Below, one piece after another: positions 9,926 to 20,300 of a stretch of DNA of 64,000 bases. This DNA comes from Amorphophallus konjac (lineage: Eukaryota; Streptophyta; Magnoliopsida; Alismatales; Araceae). The notes below the pieces were generated by a model that did no database searches, was not told where the DNA came from, and worked only from the letters and a program-made list of their open reading frames with translations. The position numbers and the translations under genes are program-made. Each line of letters starts with the position of its first letter. Within the stretch, counting starts at the first letter, position 1. The stretch covers positions 448,010,053 through 448,074,052 of the forward strand of contig CM040118.1 in NCBI GenBank assembly GCA_022559845.1, in the 5' to 3' direction.

Positions 9926-12031
9926 TCAAGCAAAGTGGTTTGGAACCCAAGATAAGTTGGGTCCAAAGACATCATTCAAATCTTTAAGCAGATGTTTAGG
10001 AATCCAGAGTTGTTTGAACTTGTTTTTCTCTTGCATCTTAACTTCGGGTCTATTGAAATTGTGACCAGAATTATGTCCAACTGGTCTGGAGAAATGAAAT
10101 CTATTCCAGTTATTAGGCTTCTCATCCCTGGGGTATCTTCTGTGCGCTTGTTGATTAACAAATTTTTTAGGGTGAGTGTTATTTCTCCAGTAACTGTTGT
10201 TCGGACCCATTCTTTTATAGTAGTTCCAGCTTTTATTCTGACACATTTGCCCAGTCCAGCTACCACTTCTGTTCTGGTGAATGGGCTTAGAGAAATTCTT
10301 CACAAAGTTCATTCATGTTTTAGATGGTCGTCCAGCATTGTTGGTTGAATTTTCCTTTGGACGTTGAATGTTTTGATTACTGTTTGAGGTGGATGGTGTG
10401 TCCAACTTTTCTTTTCCCTTCTCTGGGCAAAAGGTAGTGGTCTTGAACTGAAAGGGTCTCTTGTTAGTTGGATTATAGCCTAAACCCTCCTTGTTGAAAT
10501 TAACCCTTGTTCCCAGTATAGAATCCAGATTTGTTTTTCCTTGAACAAATTTTTCTAAGACCTTTTGTTTGTCTTCCAGCTCTCTTTGCATCGACTCACA
10601 ATTTTTTAAAAGTTCAATATTCACTTTCTTCACAACTTCATACTTTTCTGTGATCACACTATTTTCATTCAAACTTTCTTCAAATTTAATCTTGAGTTCA
10701 TTGAGCTGTGTGTGAACTTCCTGGTTCTCTGATTTGTGCTTTTCATTTTCCTTTTTCAGAGACATCATTTCTTCCAATTGTTCTTTTAATTTCTGATTTT
10801 CCTTACTGATTTGAGTTTGTTCTTCAATATTAGCATTAAATTTTCTCTTCAGAACCCTATGCTCTTTATTGAGTGAATTGAACTTATCTAAAAGTTCAGC
10901 ATAGGCATCTTCCCAATCATCAATAGAATAATTTTCAAAGATATTTGTTGCCTCCTCTTCGCTGTTTGCCATCAGGTAAATTCCTTCTTCATCCTCCTCT
11001 GAGGAATTGGCTTCCAGGTCTTCTTCCTCATCGCTCCATGTGCAGACCATCACTTCTGGCTTCTTCTTCTGCACCTTCGAGCTCCTCTTCTGAAAGTCAG
11101 GACCCTTTTTCTGAAGATCAGGGCAGTCCCCTTTCATATGTCCAGGTTTCCTGCAATAAAAATATGTAATTTTCTTGGTACTCCTATTCTTATCATTGCT
11201 GGAATCAAAGTTCTTACCAGAGGGGTATGACCTCTTCCTTCTGAAGGTCTTTCCCTTAGTCCTTAAGAATTTCATGAATTATCGAGTGAGCATTGCTTGC
11301 TCCTCCTGGTCGAGGTCTGACAGTCCGTCAGACTCGCAACTACTACTCCCGCTGCTGCTACTTCCCTTGCTGCGGGACACCTTGAGGGCAATATTCTTCC
11401 CCTTCCTGTCGCTTCCTTCACCATTCCTTTTAAAATTCATCTCATACGTCATTAGGGATCCTATGAGTTCGGTGACTGTCATTGTCGATAGATCCCTAGA
11501 CTCCTCTATCACAATGGCCTTAGTGTGCCATGTAGGGGTTAGAGATCTAAGTATCTTCCTGACTATATCTCCCTCAGCTATCTCTTTCCCAAACCCCTTA
11601 AGACTATTCGTAATCAGTGACAGTCTGGCATACATCTCAGTTATGGTCTCCTCTGATTTCATCTTAAACATCTCATATTCAGAGGTGAGGAGATTTACCT
11701 TCATTGGTTTCACTTGAGGTGTACCTTCGTAGATTAGACCCAACTCGTCCCACATTTTCTTGGCCATCTTGCAAGCTAAGATGCGGGCGTATTCGTCTGG
11801 ATGTACTGCACATTGGATGATGTTCAGGGCCGTCCAGTTAAGTGACGAGAGCTTGACTTGATCATCCGTCCACGCATCCTCCTTCGATGGTAGATCGTAT
11901 GGCCCTGTAGTGATCACCCTTCACAGCTTGTGGCTCTGTGCCCTGATGAATACTTCCATCCTATTTTTCCAGAAAAGATAGTTGTTACCATCAAAGAACA
12001 GAGGACGGCTGATAGATTGTCCCTCAGCCAT
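9926..12031 (-). pseudogene. gag: Element A gag (broken)
   Basis: The likely start is the ATG at 12031, about 57 nt past the primer site, giving MAEGQSISRP. The N-terminal half is a UBN2-type Copia capsid domain (ITTGPYDLPSKEDAW, then KKMWDELGLIYEGT). A Ser-rich linker, a CCHC-like finger (near 11170-11120), a long Lys/Glu-rich coiled coil (about 10900-10520) and a C-terminal end FGPNLSWVPN follow. A stop at 11921-11923 lies where the gag of element D has Trp. Another stop lies at about 11276-11278, with a frame change near 10313. The finger reads YFYCRKPGHMKGDC: its first Cys is Tyr. Intact length would be about 700 residues. Confidence 0.87.
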
Positions 12032-12087
12032 GAAGCTTTGAGGACCATTAGGATTACCCTAACTGTTGGCCCACATGATGAAAACAT

Positions 12088-12099
12088 GCTCTGATACCA
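12088..12099 (-). other. Element A primer-binding site (initiator Met-tRNA)
   Basis: Element sense TGGTATCAGAGC lies two bases inside the 5' LTR. It matches the 3' end of plant initiator Met-tRNA, the usual primer of Copia elements. Confidence 0.93.
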
Positions 12100-12343
12100 A
12101 TTGATACGCACATCGGAAAGTGAGATAGAAGGGGGGGATGAATCGCTCACTCCCAAAATTTGATAAACCCAAACACGATTTATCAACCCCTCAAATAGCA
12201 GTGAAGAAGACCTCGAGAACAGGCAGCAGTGATGACTAAAGTAAGAAATGAGATCGAGAAGGCAACCCACAATGAAGCAATATGTCAAGCAGATGAAGAG
12301 CAGCACAACGTAAACAAGCAAAACCACAGTAGAGACAGGGAAT

Positions 12344-12404
12344 TTTTTAGGTGGTTCGATTGCTACCCGCAATCTACATCCACCCCTTACTCAGAAGAGT
12401 AAGG
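12344..12404 (-). other. LTR two-hairpin module, element A right copy
   Basis: Same as the left-LTR copy: GATTGC/GCAATC, then CCTTACTC (12385-12392), loop AGAA, GAGTAAGG (12397-12404). In element sense it is several hundred bases downstream of the presumed TATA region and about 240 bases before the LTR end. Confidence 0.75.
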
Positions 12405-12931
12405 TTTCCTTGCAATGTTAAATCGCACACAGCAGACTCAGTCTGCGACAACCGCTGCCAAACAGCTTGCCCTGAGGAACACCCTCCTCAGTCTTCTGAT
12501 CAACCAGAAGAAAACACTAGAGAACAAATCTCCCTTCCTTTGCACGCAGCAAAGGAAACCCTGTGCAGTTACTCCCAAGCAACTCACACAACCAGAGGAT
12601 TGAACCTCTCTTCCTCGAAGACAATGGAGGGAACTGGAGAATCTCTCCCTTCCTCTGAACAGTGGAGGGTAACAGAATGGAATGACAATAAAGGAAACTC
12701 GAAAACAAAAACAATCGATGAACCGCAACTTTCTCTGAAAACAAAAGTAATATAGCTTCCTTAGAAGCAGAACTTCACATTCACAATCACTTCTCTCTCT
12801 CTCAAAAATTTTTCTCTCAGCTCTAGATGGAGTGGGCTTTTTCTGATCTTCTCTCTTTTTCCACTACTCTCAAGCTGCTCTTCTTTTCTCACTGTTCCAT
12901 CCTTCTTCTCTTTCAAACCCTTTTTCCTCAG

Positions 12932-12933
<2 letters not shown>

Positions 12934-13004
<71 letters not shown>
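12934..13004 (-). promoter_or_regulatory. Presumed promoter region of element A: (TA)n(TG)n tract
   Basis: A TA run of about 45 bp is followed by TG repeats. CACGTG boxes lie at 13060-13065 and 13099-13104, upstream in element sense, and the U3 array lies beyond them. Elements C and D have TATATATA at the corresponding place, so I read this as an expanded TATA region. Confidence 0.5.
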
Positions 13005-13199
13005 CTGTTCCAGTGGCTTAGGCGTGTGGATACCACGTCTCCCGCTTGAAATGTTGGGGCACGTGTCAGAATGTTCTAGACCTTCATCTTCCTCGGATCA
13101 CGTGCCATCCTGGTGAATGCACAGACAAACTGTCAGAGAAGAAATAGTCATATTGTCACACACACTTAGCACAATTCAACTTTATTTTGCCAGAGAGAA

Positions 13200-14010
13200 A
13201 AGTTTGCACCGAGTCAAAGGAATGAGCATTGACTATGACGGGCAAGAAAAACACCGATGTGAAATGAAGCAAACGTTGCACCAATCTACTTTAGCTATCT
13301 ACAGGACTTGCACCGAGTCTAATAGACCTGAAGCATGAACTGCACCGACCTCGTTGCTACAGAGAATTGAATAGGCTAGACTATGCACTGAACATGATCT
13401 TGTTTTAAGCAAAGCATGCACCGAGTTGTGTTCCAAAGCCTTTGACTAACCAAGGTTTGCACCGACTAGGTGCAGATCAAACCTTGCACCGAGAATGATA
13501 ATGCAATAGAAGATGCACCGACTTCATGTGATTCAGAAGGTAAAGGTATGCACTAAGTCGGGATATGTAATCCAAGCAGGAGCTGCATCGAGATGGAAAA
13601 GAGAAATACAAGACAAAGCTTGCACCGAGATGCATTTGCACTGAGATGACAAAGATAGATACAAGTCAAAGCTTGCACCGAGATGGATTTGCACTGAGAT
13701 GTCGGAACAACCAGCCTGACCAAAGCATTCTGGTCAAGAATTGCACCGACCCAAGAGTTGCATCGACCTCAAAAGGTGAGATGCAGAGATATGATATGCA
13801 TGGACCTTAGTGGACACGACTTAGAGTAATGCATAGAGACAACATATGAACATGATCAAGGACTTGCACCGAGGCAAGCACTTTATGTAAGAGATGCAGA
13901 ACTTGCACTGACTTAATATGCATTAAGCAAAAGGATGAAAATCATGTAATGCACGGACCTAAATCATGCTATAAGCATAGACCTCCTTCATGCTTAGAAA
14001 CAAGGAAATG
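13200..14010 (-). repeat. U3 word array of TGCACCGA in element A right LTR
   Basis: Same irregularly spaced octamer array as at 4440-5260, with individual copies differing by one base between the LTRs (for example CACTGA against CACCGA). It fills most of the LTR between the CACGTG boxes and the element end. Confidence 0.8.
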
Positions 14011-14093
14011 CACCATATAAAAACAAATTGATTTGTAGTTAAAATAAATTAATTTATAGTGTGAGACATCATCAAAACCGTAGGGATGCAACA

Positions 14094-14098
14094 CTACA
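14094..14098. repeat. Target-site duplication of element A, right copy (CTACA)
   Basis: Exact repeat of 3310-3314 immediately after the GATGCAACA end of the right LTR. Confidence 0.92.
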
Positions 14099-14360
14099 TA
14101 ACCGGCATCAAAAGCCCCTCCACTGCAAGCATTAAAAGCTACGGGGCTTAGGCCCCCAAAACGGTAACCACTGCGTCCTGCGTTCGAACGATAGCTCAGA
14201 GGCAAGGCCAGCGGAATCTCCACATTTTCGATAAAGATCTGCACTAATCGGTGGCCTCATCTTTGAGACTGCAGCTCGATGTGTTGTCCAATAGGTACTG
14301 CATGGCACACGGGAGACCCGTGCCTTCAAAGGCAATGAAGAGCAATTTCATGTTCGCTCC

Positions 14361-14370
14361 TATAAATAGG
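14361..14370 (+). promoter_or_regulatory. TATA box of the element H LTR
   Basis: TATAAATAGG preceded by GCTCC is a typical plant TATA box. Transcription would start about 30 bp on, just before the point where element B inserted. Confidence 0.6.
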
Positions 14371-14420
14371 GCCACATTGCTGGTGAATGGCTCGCTCCAG
14401 ATCACTCGCTGGGCTCTACC

Positions 14421-14425
14421 CACCG
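14421..14425. repeat. Target-site duplication of element B, left copy (CACCG)
   Basis: CACCG precedes the TGTAATATCC start of the left LTR and recurs at 24746-24750 after the right LTR. Confidence 0.95.
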
Positions 14426-14765
14426 TGTAATATCCCGGACCTTTCGGATCCTTCTTCATGGGTCCCGGATCTAGTTTTCGGAGCGTCCGGCTCCGTTGTG
14501 TCCGAAATTTCGTTTCGGACATCTTTCGTGTTCGGATCGGCGCGATCCGGAGTCGTTTCGGAGGCCCGGAGGCGTTCCGCGGCTTTTTCCGCGCGTGTTT
14601 TCCGATTCCCGGTGTGTGTTTCGGCTTTTCTCTTCGGACGCTCGTTGCGCGTGAACCGGGCTGTTCACACGGACACGAGTGGTACCGTTGCGATCGGTGC
14701 GTTCCGAGGATCGCGGGGGTGTGATTTCCTAATTTTTGGAATTTTACGGATTTTCCGGGTTTTTC

Positions 14766-14772
14766 TATAAAA
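14766..14772 (+). promoter_or_regulatory. TATA box of element B 5' LTR
   Basis: TATAAAA, followed by a pyrimidine-rich leader (about 14773-14875). It is the best promoter candidate in this LTR; the 3' LTR copy is at 22376. Confidence 0.7.
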
Positions 14773-15334
14773 CCCTTTTTCTTTTCTCTCTCCCCCCACC
14801 ATCTTCTTCTTCCTCTCTTCTTCTTCCTCCTTCCTCCTCCACCGTGTCTCCCTCCCTCTCCCTCTCTTCCTCCCGGTTGGCCACGGCGAGCTCCCCTCCG
14901 GCTGCAGACGGCGGCGGGGCGACGGCGCGGTGACGTGGGCGGCGGCGAGGCGGTCGTGGGGGCGTGCGGCGAGCGTGGGAAGCTTAAGGAAGAACGAGGG
15001 TTTTCAAGCGTTCTTCGCGATTCGTGGACGATCCGGCGGAGCATTCGCTCCATTGAGGTAGGGTGACGTTCCCTAGCTCTTCGCCGTTCTTTTCCGTGGT
15101 TTGTAGGCCGCGGGGAGGCCGAGAGAGGCATGTTTGGGTGTTTTTTTGGGGTTTTTCCATGTTTTGGGGTGAGCCGCCCGATCTATGGTTTTAGCCCATG
15201 ATTCTATGTTTTGGTGGCTTAGATGCATGCTAGGGGTCCCCAGGGGTCTTCCCCCTTGTTTTCCCCCTCTCCGGTGGAGGTACGGGGGCGTGGTTGGTGT
15301 TTTTGGGGTTTTCCCGCCGTAGCGTGCTCTGGGG

Positions 15335-16005
15335 CAAGCGACGGTCACTCCAGTGACCGTCACATGCTTGTAACGCCCCTAGAGGGGTGCGTTACTTCCC
15401 TGGGTGTTGGCCTTTGGGGTCGAGGGCTGTAACGGTCCTGCGACTGGCCGCCGTTTGCTAGTGACGCCCCTGGCCTGGGCCGTCACATGCGTTTCGACCG
15501 TTGGTTTTTGACCGTTGGGGGTCAGGCCATGTAACGCACCGAGATAGGCGCGTTACATGCGTGTAACGCACTGGGGCAGGAGCGTTACTTCCTGTTGTCC
15601 CCCATGTGGATGGGCCAAGCGACGCACTGGGCCCAGCGCGTTACTTACAAGCGACGCGCTGGGGCAGGCGCGTCACTTCCCTTTCCATCCCGAGCGTGAG
15701 GGCCATGCGACGCGCTGGTCTAGGTGCGTCACATGCGAGTAACGCACTGAGCCCGACGCGTTGCTTGCAAGCGACGCGCCAGGGTAAGCGCGTTACTTTC
15801 CCTGTGGTTTTGGAGGGTGTGGGGCGCCGTGTGACGGCCTGTCTCAGGCGCGTTACTTTCAAACGACGCACTTGAGCAGGCGCGTCACTTCCCCTACCCC
15901 TCTGGCCGTGTGACGGTCTGCCTTAGACCGCCATTTGTAAGTGACGGCCCTAGAGTGGACCGCCATTTGGCTGTGACGGTCCAGGGTCGGACCGCCACTT
16001 CCTGT
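15335..16005 (+). repeat. Array of about 16 inverted-repeat units in element B 5' LTR
   Basis: Units of about 28-30 bp have arms of the kind GTAACGC...GCGTTAC or GCGACGC...GCGTCAC around an 8-12 bp centre. The first is the cleanest: GACGGTCACT (15340-15349), two bases, then AGTGACCGTC (15352-15361). Further units start near 15370, 15462, 15534, 15560, 15617, 15650, 15707, 15738, 15770, 15829, 15862, 15909, 15939 and 15972. Units are separated by ACTTCC or ACATG. Function unknown. Confidence 0.85.
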
Positions 16006-17138
16006 GTTGCCCCATGAGGGTGGCAACCTCGCTTTTCTCCGACCGTGGTCTCCGTGCGACGGGACTAGTGCGTGGGGTGATTCCCACACGTTGTCGGGCT
16101 TGGGCGTTGTTTTCCGTGACTTGAGAGTCTACTCCTTCAGTGACCCTCCACTAGTCGTAGCCTACTAGTACGCGTGTGCTAGTCGCACCAGGGAGTGGTG
16201 TACGGGCTGACCTTTAGAGACGGTTTGTGGACCGGTTACCGTTGGGCCCCACGTCTTGCAGCCAGAGTCCGGCTGAGGGGAAAACCGGTCAGAGGGCCAG
16301 ACCAGGGACGCGCGGTCTGTGTGTGCACACGTGGTTGGGGGCGGTTGGACCCACGTCGACGGGCGTGACCCCAGCTAGTCACTTGTTGTAGTTACTTGTA
16401 CGGTGTTTGCGCCTCGGGTAGGACCTACCATGTCAGGCGGTTCACCTGCGGTGCGGTGTAAGACGTCAGGGGACGCTACCGGCTGTGCTTCTAGTGGGTG
16501 GTACTCCTGTCGAGTACGGAGTGTCAGACTGTCAGTCGTGTGTTTCCGACCTTCGGGTTTTGACGGTTCGACCGTTGAGTTTCGGTCTTCTCGTACCGTG
16601 GCACGTGTGTCGGTTTGCGTGCCGTTAGGGTCTAGTTCTGTAGAGTACAGGGCTTTCCTTTCCGAGGTACCTTCCTACCGCTAGAGTAGTGGTTTCTCGT
16701 TTTACGAGGTAGGGTTCGAGTGATCCCTACTGAGTCTTGTTCCGAGACTCATTCCCTGCGTGTTTTCACCGTGTTTCAGGTGAGGCGCCACCTTCGGGGA
16801 GCGTGTCGGGAGCGCAGCGGAAGCGTGGTGCGGGTGCCCAGAGGTAGTGCCAGAGGTCAGAGCCGGGGGATGCCCCGTGTAGCTGTACTTTTCTTTCTTG
16901 TCACTGTACTAGTCGTGGACTACTGTTGCTGTTGTTGTTATTTTATTGTGGACCATGTAAAATGTTAATTCATTTCCTGCTTAATATCATAACTGTTTAA
17001 TTTCTGCAATTATTTGTGATGCTTGTGTAGTTTCCACACCATCCTTTTAACCCTTCCGAGTCTTCGGGCTCGTGGGTGGCGGTGCGAGTCTCGGGTTATC
17101 GGGCCTTCCCGGTAATCGGATTCTCGGGTCGTTACAGC

Positions 17139-17150
17139 TGGTATCAGAGC
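17139..17150 (+). other. Element B primer-binding site (initiator Met-tRNA)
   Basis: TGGTATCAGAGC starts two bases after the LTR end TTACA. It matches the 3' end of plant initiator Met-tRNA. Confidence 0.94.
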
Positions 17151-17300
17151 GCGGTTGTGGAATTACATGAGAATCATAGGTAATTGTATTGGTCCACTAG
17201 TCCACAACGATGATGTACATGTGACGCTGGCATTGGGCACCGCGTGTTTTATTCTGACCTTCCGTTTCTGTGTTTTCTGTCTTGTGCTTAAGGAGCGAGG

Positions 17301-20300
17301 ATGGCGCCGAGGAGGAGTTCTCGCTCTCAGCAGGGGCAGTCGGCTGGAGGTCAGGAGATCCAGCAGGGGGTCCAGAGGGACCAGGAGGAGCATAGCAGAG
17401 TTCCGGGAGCTACCGAGGCCGCGGATGCTGCGAGGGCTCCGGGGGCCGAGGGTTTTCTCCGTGGCATGTACCATCTCATGGCTCAGCAGTTCGGCGGAGA
17501 GGCCGGTGAGGGCTCGTCAGTCAGGGGTGGGCCAGGCCGAGCAGTGAGGGATTTCATGCAGTTCCATCCACCTTACTTTAGCGGCCAGGCAGACCCTGAT
17601 GCGGCTCGTGATTGGCTTGATGAGATGGAGCGGGTGTTCAGTTCTGCGAAGAGTGCTGTCGAGGACAGAGTGGTGTTGGCCTACAACCAGTTGCAGGGTA
17701 CGGCTCGGAGGTGGTGGTCTTCCGAGTGGAAGACGTCCTTTCAGCTTCGTCCGCTTGAGCAGATCGAGTGGGATGACTTTGTCAGTGCTTTCGAGCGTAC
17801 GTACTGTCCAGATGTTGTTGCTACGCAGCGGATGCGGGAGTTTCTGGAGCTGGTGCAGGGTGACATGTCCGTGTTGCAGTACAGGGCCCGATTTGTCGAG
17901 CTGGGTCGGTACGCACCTCATATCATGGAGCATGAGAGGGTGAGGACGACGCAGTTTGTGCAGGGCTTGAGGTTGGAGCTGAGGCACCATCTGATCGCGA
18001 ATGGGGCCACTGATCTCGAGACGGCGTCTCGTGTTGCGATTTCCTTGGAGATGGATATGCAGAGGACTCGAGGACCGATCAGCCAGGGGCAGTCTGTGTC
18101 AGGTCGCAGCCAGCAGTCGGCGACTCAGCAGCAGGGTTTCTTTCAGTCTGCGTCGGGTGGTTCAGGAGTACCGGCATCGGCAGCTTCGGTGACAGGATCT
18201 GCGTCCTTTGGCACGAAGGTCAAGAAGTTCTTCAAGAAGGGGTTCGGCAAGAAGAAGTCCAGGGATCTGGGGCAGGCTTCATCGGGCAGTGTGCAGCAGC
18301 CGTTTCCTTTGCAGCGACAGGGATCGGTGGGTGGATCGCGAGGACCTTGTCCACGGTGTAGTGGGACCCACCCAGGCAGGCAGTGCACGGCGCCGATCAT
18401 CTGTTTTCGGTGTGACCAGCCAGGGCACATGGCGCGCGACTGTCCTCAGAGGCCGCCGCAGCAGCAGGTTTCCCAGCAGCAGCAGCAGCAGGGACAGTAT
18501 CCGCCGCTACCCAGGTCAGCTAGTGTGGGAGGCAGGCAGAGAGCTCGTGGCCAGATCACGCACTTGACCAGGGCAGAGGCAGTAGCGTCGCAGCTCGTGG
18601 AAGGTACCGTTCAGATTTTGGGTTGTGCGGCTCGGGTTTTATTTGATTCTGGCGCGTCTCATTCGTTCATTTCGGAGGATTTCGCGTCGAGCGTCGAGGA
18701 GCCGGTGACCCAGTTGTCCTGTGATTTGGCTGTGGAGTTGCCTTCGGGTGACTTTATGGTCACTCCGTATTGCTTCGACCAGGTTCCGGTGTGGATCGAT
18801 GGGCGGAGTATGCCAGGCAGGTTGTATGCGTTGCAGCTTCGGGATTACGATGTGATTCTAGGCATGGATTGGCTCGAGACTCATGGAGCGGTGGTGGATT
18901 GTGGGATGAAGAGGGTCTACTTCCAACATCCGAGCAAGAGGACCTTCTATTTCCAAGGTATCCGTTCCGCCTCTTCTCGATTTCTTATCTCTGCTATTCG
19001 AGCCCGTCGATTGCTTGATTCAGGTTGTCAGGGTTTTCTCGCGTCTGTGGTTGTGTCTGACCGGATGGAGCCGAATGTCGAGGACATTGCGGTGGTGTGC
19101 GAGTTTCCCGATGTTTTTCCTGAGGAGTTGCCTGGATTACCTCCCCAGCGGGAGATCGATTTCGTGATCGAGGTTGTACCTGGTACGGGACCTTTGGCGA
19201 AGGCTCCCTACCGTATGGCCCCCGCGGAGTTGAGGGAGTTGAGGGCGCAGTTGCAGGAACTGTTGGCCAAGGGGTACATTCGTCCGAGCTTTTCCCCTTG
19301 GGGTGCGCCCGTGTTGTTTGTGAAGAAGAAGGACGGTAGTCTGCGGCTATGCATTGACTATCGGCAGCTGAATGACGTGACCATTAAGAACAAGTATCCG
19401 TTGCCGCGGATTGATGATTTGTTCGACCAGCTTCAGTCTGCGCGAGTGTTCTCGCGGATTGATTTGCGGTCCGGTTACTATCAGCTGAGAATTCGCGAGT
19501 CCGATGTGGAGAAGACTGCGTTCAGTACGAGGTACGGGCATTATGAGTTTCTGGTGATGCCGTTTGGGCTCACCAATGCCCCAGCAGCCTTCATGGACTT
19601 GATGCAGAGGGTGTTTCATCCGTATTTGGACCAGTTCGTGGTCATTTTCGTGGATGACATCCTTGTTTATTCGCGGTCTGCTGAGGAGCATGCGTACCAT
19701 TTGGGTGTGGTGCTGCAGACGTTGCGAGATCACCAGTTGTATGCGAAGCTCAGCAAGTGCGAATTTTGGCTCAGTGAGGTGCACTTTCTGGGGCACGTGA
19801 TTTCTGGTGATGGCATTTCCGTGGATCCCGCCAAGGTCGAGGCTGTGATGCAATGGCCGAGGCCGAGGTCGGTGACGGAGATCCGGAGTTTCTTGGGGCT
19901 TGCGGGTTATTATCGCCGGTTTATCCAGGATTTTTCCCGCATTGCGACCCCGATGACGAGGCTCACGCGGAAGGATGTGCCTTTCGTCTGGTCCGAGGAG
20001 TGTGAGCAGAGCTTTAGGGAACTGAAGAGATTGCTCACCTCGGCTCCGGTGTTGGTTTTGCCTTCTGGATCGGGAGGTTTTGTGGTGTGTACAGATGCTT
20101 CCGGCGTCGGATTGGGTGCTGTTCTGATGCAGCATGGTAGAGTGGTGGCTTATGCATCTCGGCAGCTAAAGCCCCATGAGGAGAACTACCCTACCCATGA
20201 CCTTGAGTTGGCGGCAGTGATCTTCGCGCTGAAGATCTGGAGGCATTATCTGTACGGTGAGAAGTTCGAGGTGTTCACTGACCATCAGAGTTTGAGGTAT

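Larger units (their letters stand above)
3315..14093 (-). mobile_element. Copia element A, SIRE/Maximus-like, complete but inactivated
   Basis: The 10.8-kb element has two LTRs of about 2.0 kb, 5'-TG...CA-3' ends, a 5-bp duplication, a primer site for initiator Met-tRNA and a polypurine tract. On the minus strand the order is gag, protease, integrase, reverse transcriptase, RNase H, which is the Copia order. Long LTRs, a coiled-coil gag and a non-coding stretch after RNase H fit the SIRE/Maximus lineage. Both polyprotein parts carry stops and frameshifts, so it cannot supply its own proteins. It lies in the 3' LTR of element H. Confidence 0.93.
12102..14093 (-). repeat. Element A 5' LTR
   Basis: 1992 bp, ending TGCGTATCA in element sense next to the primer site. 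It pairs with 3315-5332. Most of the length difference is in the dinucleotide tract. It contains the two-hairpin module (12344-12404), CACGTG boxes (13060-13065, 13099-13104) and the TGCACCGA array (13200-14010). Confidence 0.93.
14099..14425 (+). mobile_element. Element H 3' LTR, segment 2 of 3
   Basis: Host sequence between elements A and B. It continues segment 1 after A is removed and runs into segment 3 after B. It holds a clear TATA box, so the LTR reads on the plus strand. Confidence 0.55.
14426..17136 (+). repeat. Element B 5' LTR
   Basis: 2711 bp, TGTAATATCC to GGTCGTTACA. It holds a TATA box at 14766, a CT-rich leader, an inverted-repeat array at 15335-16005, and several CACGTG-like words near 16250-16350. 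It differs from the 3' LTR by one T in the run near 15141. Confidence 0.95.

Noticed and set aside
14244..15131. 295-codon minus-strand frame across the H/B junction, with a counterpart at 21941-22972
   Set aside because: It lies in the GC-rich LTR of element B, is rich in Arg, Pro and Gly, crosses an insertion boundary and exists in both LTR copies.
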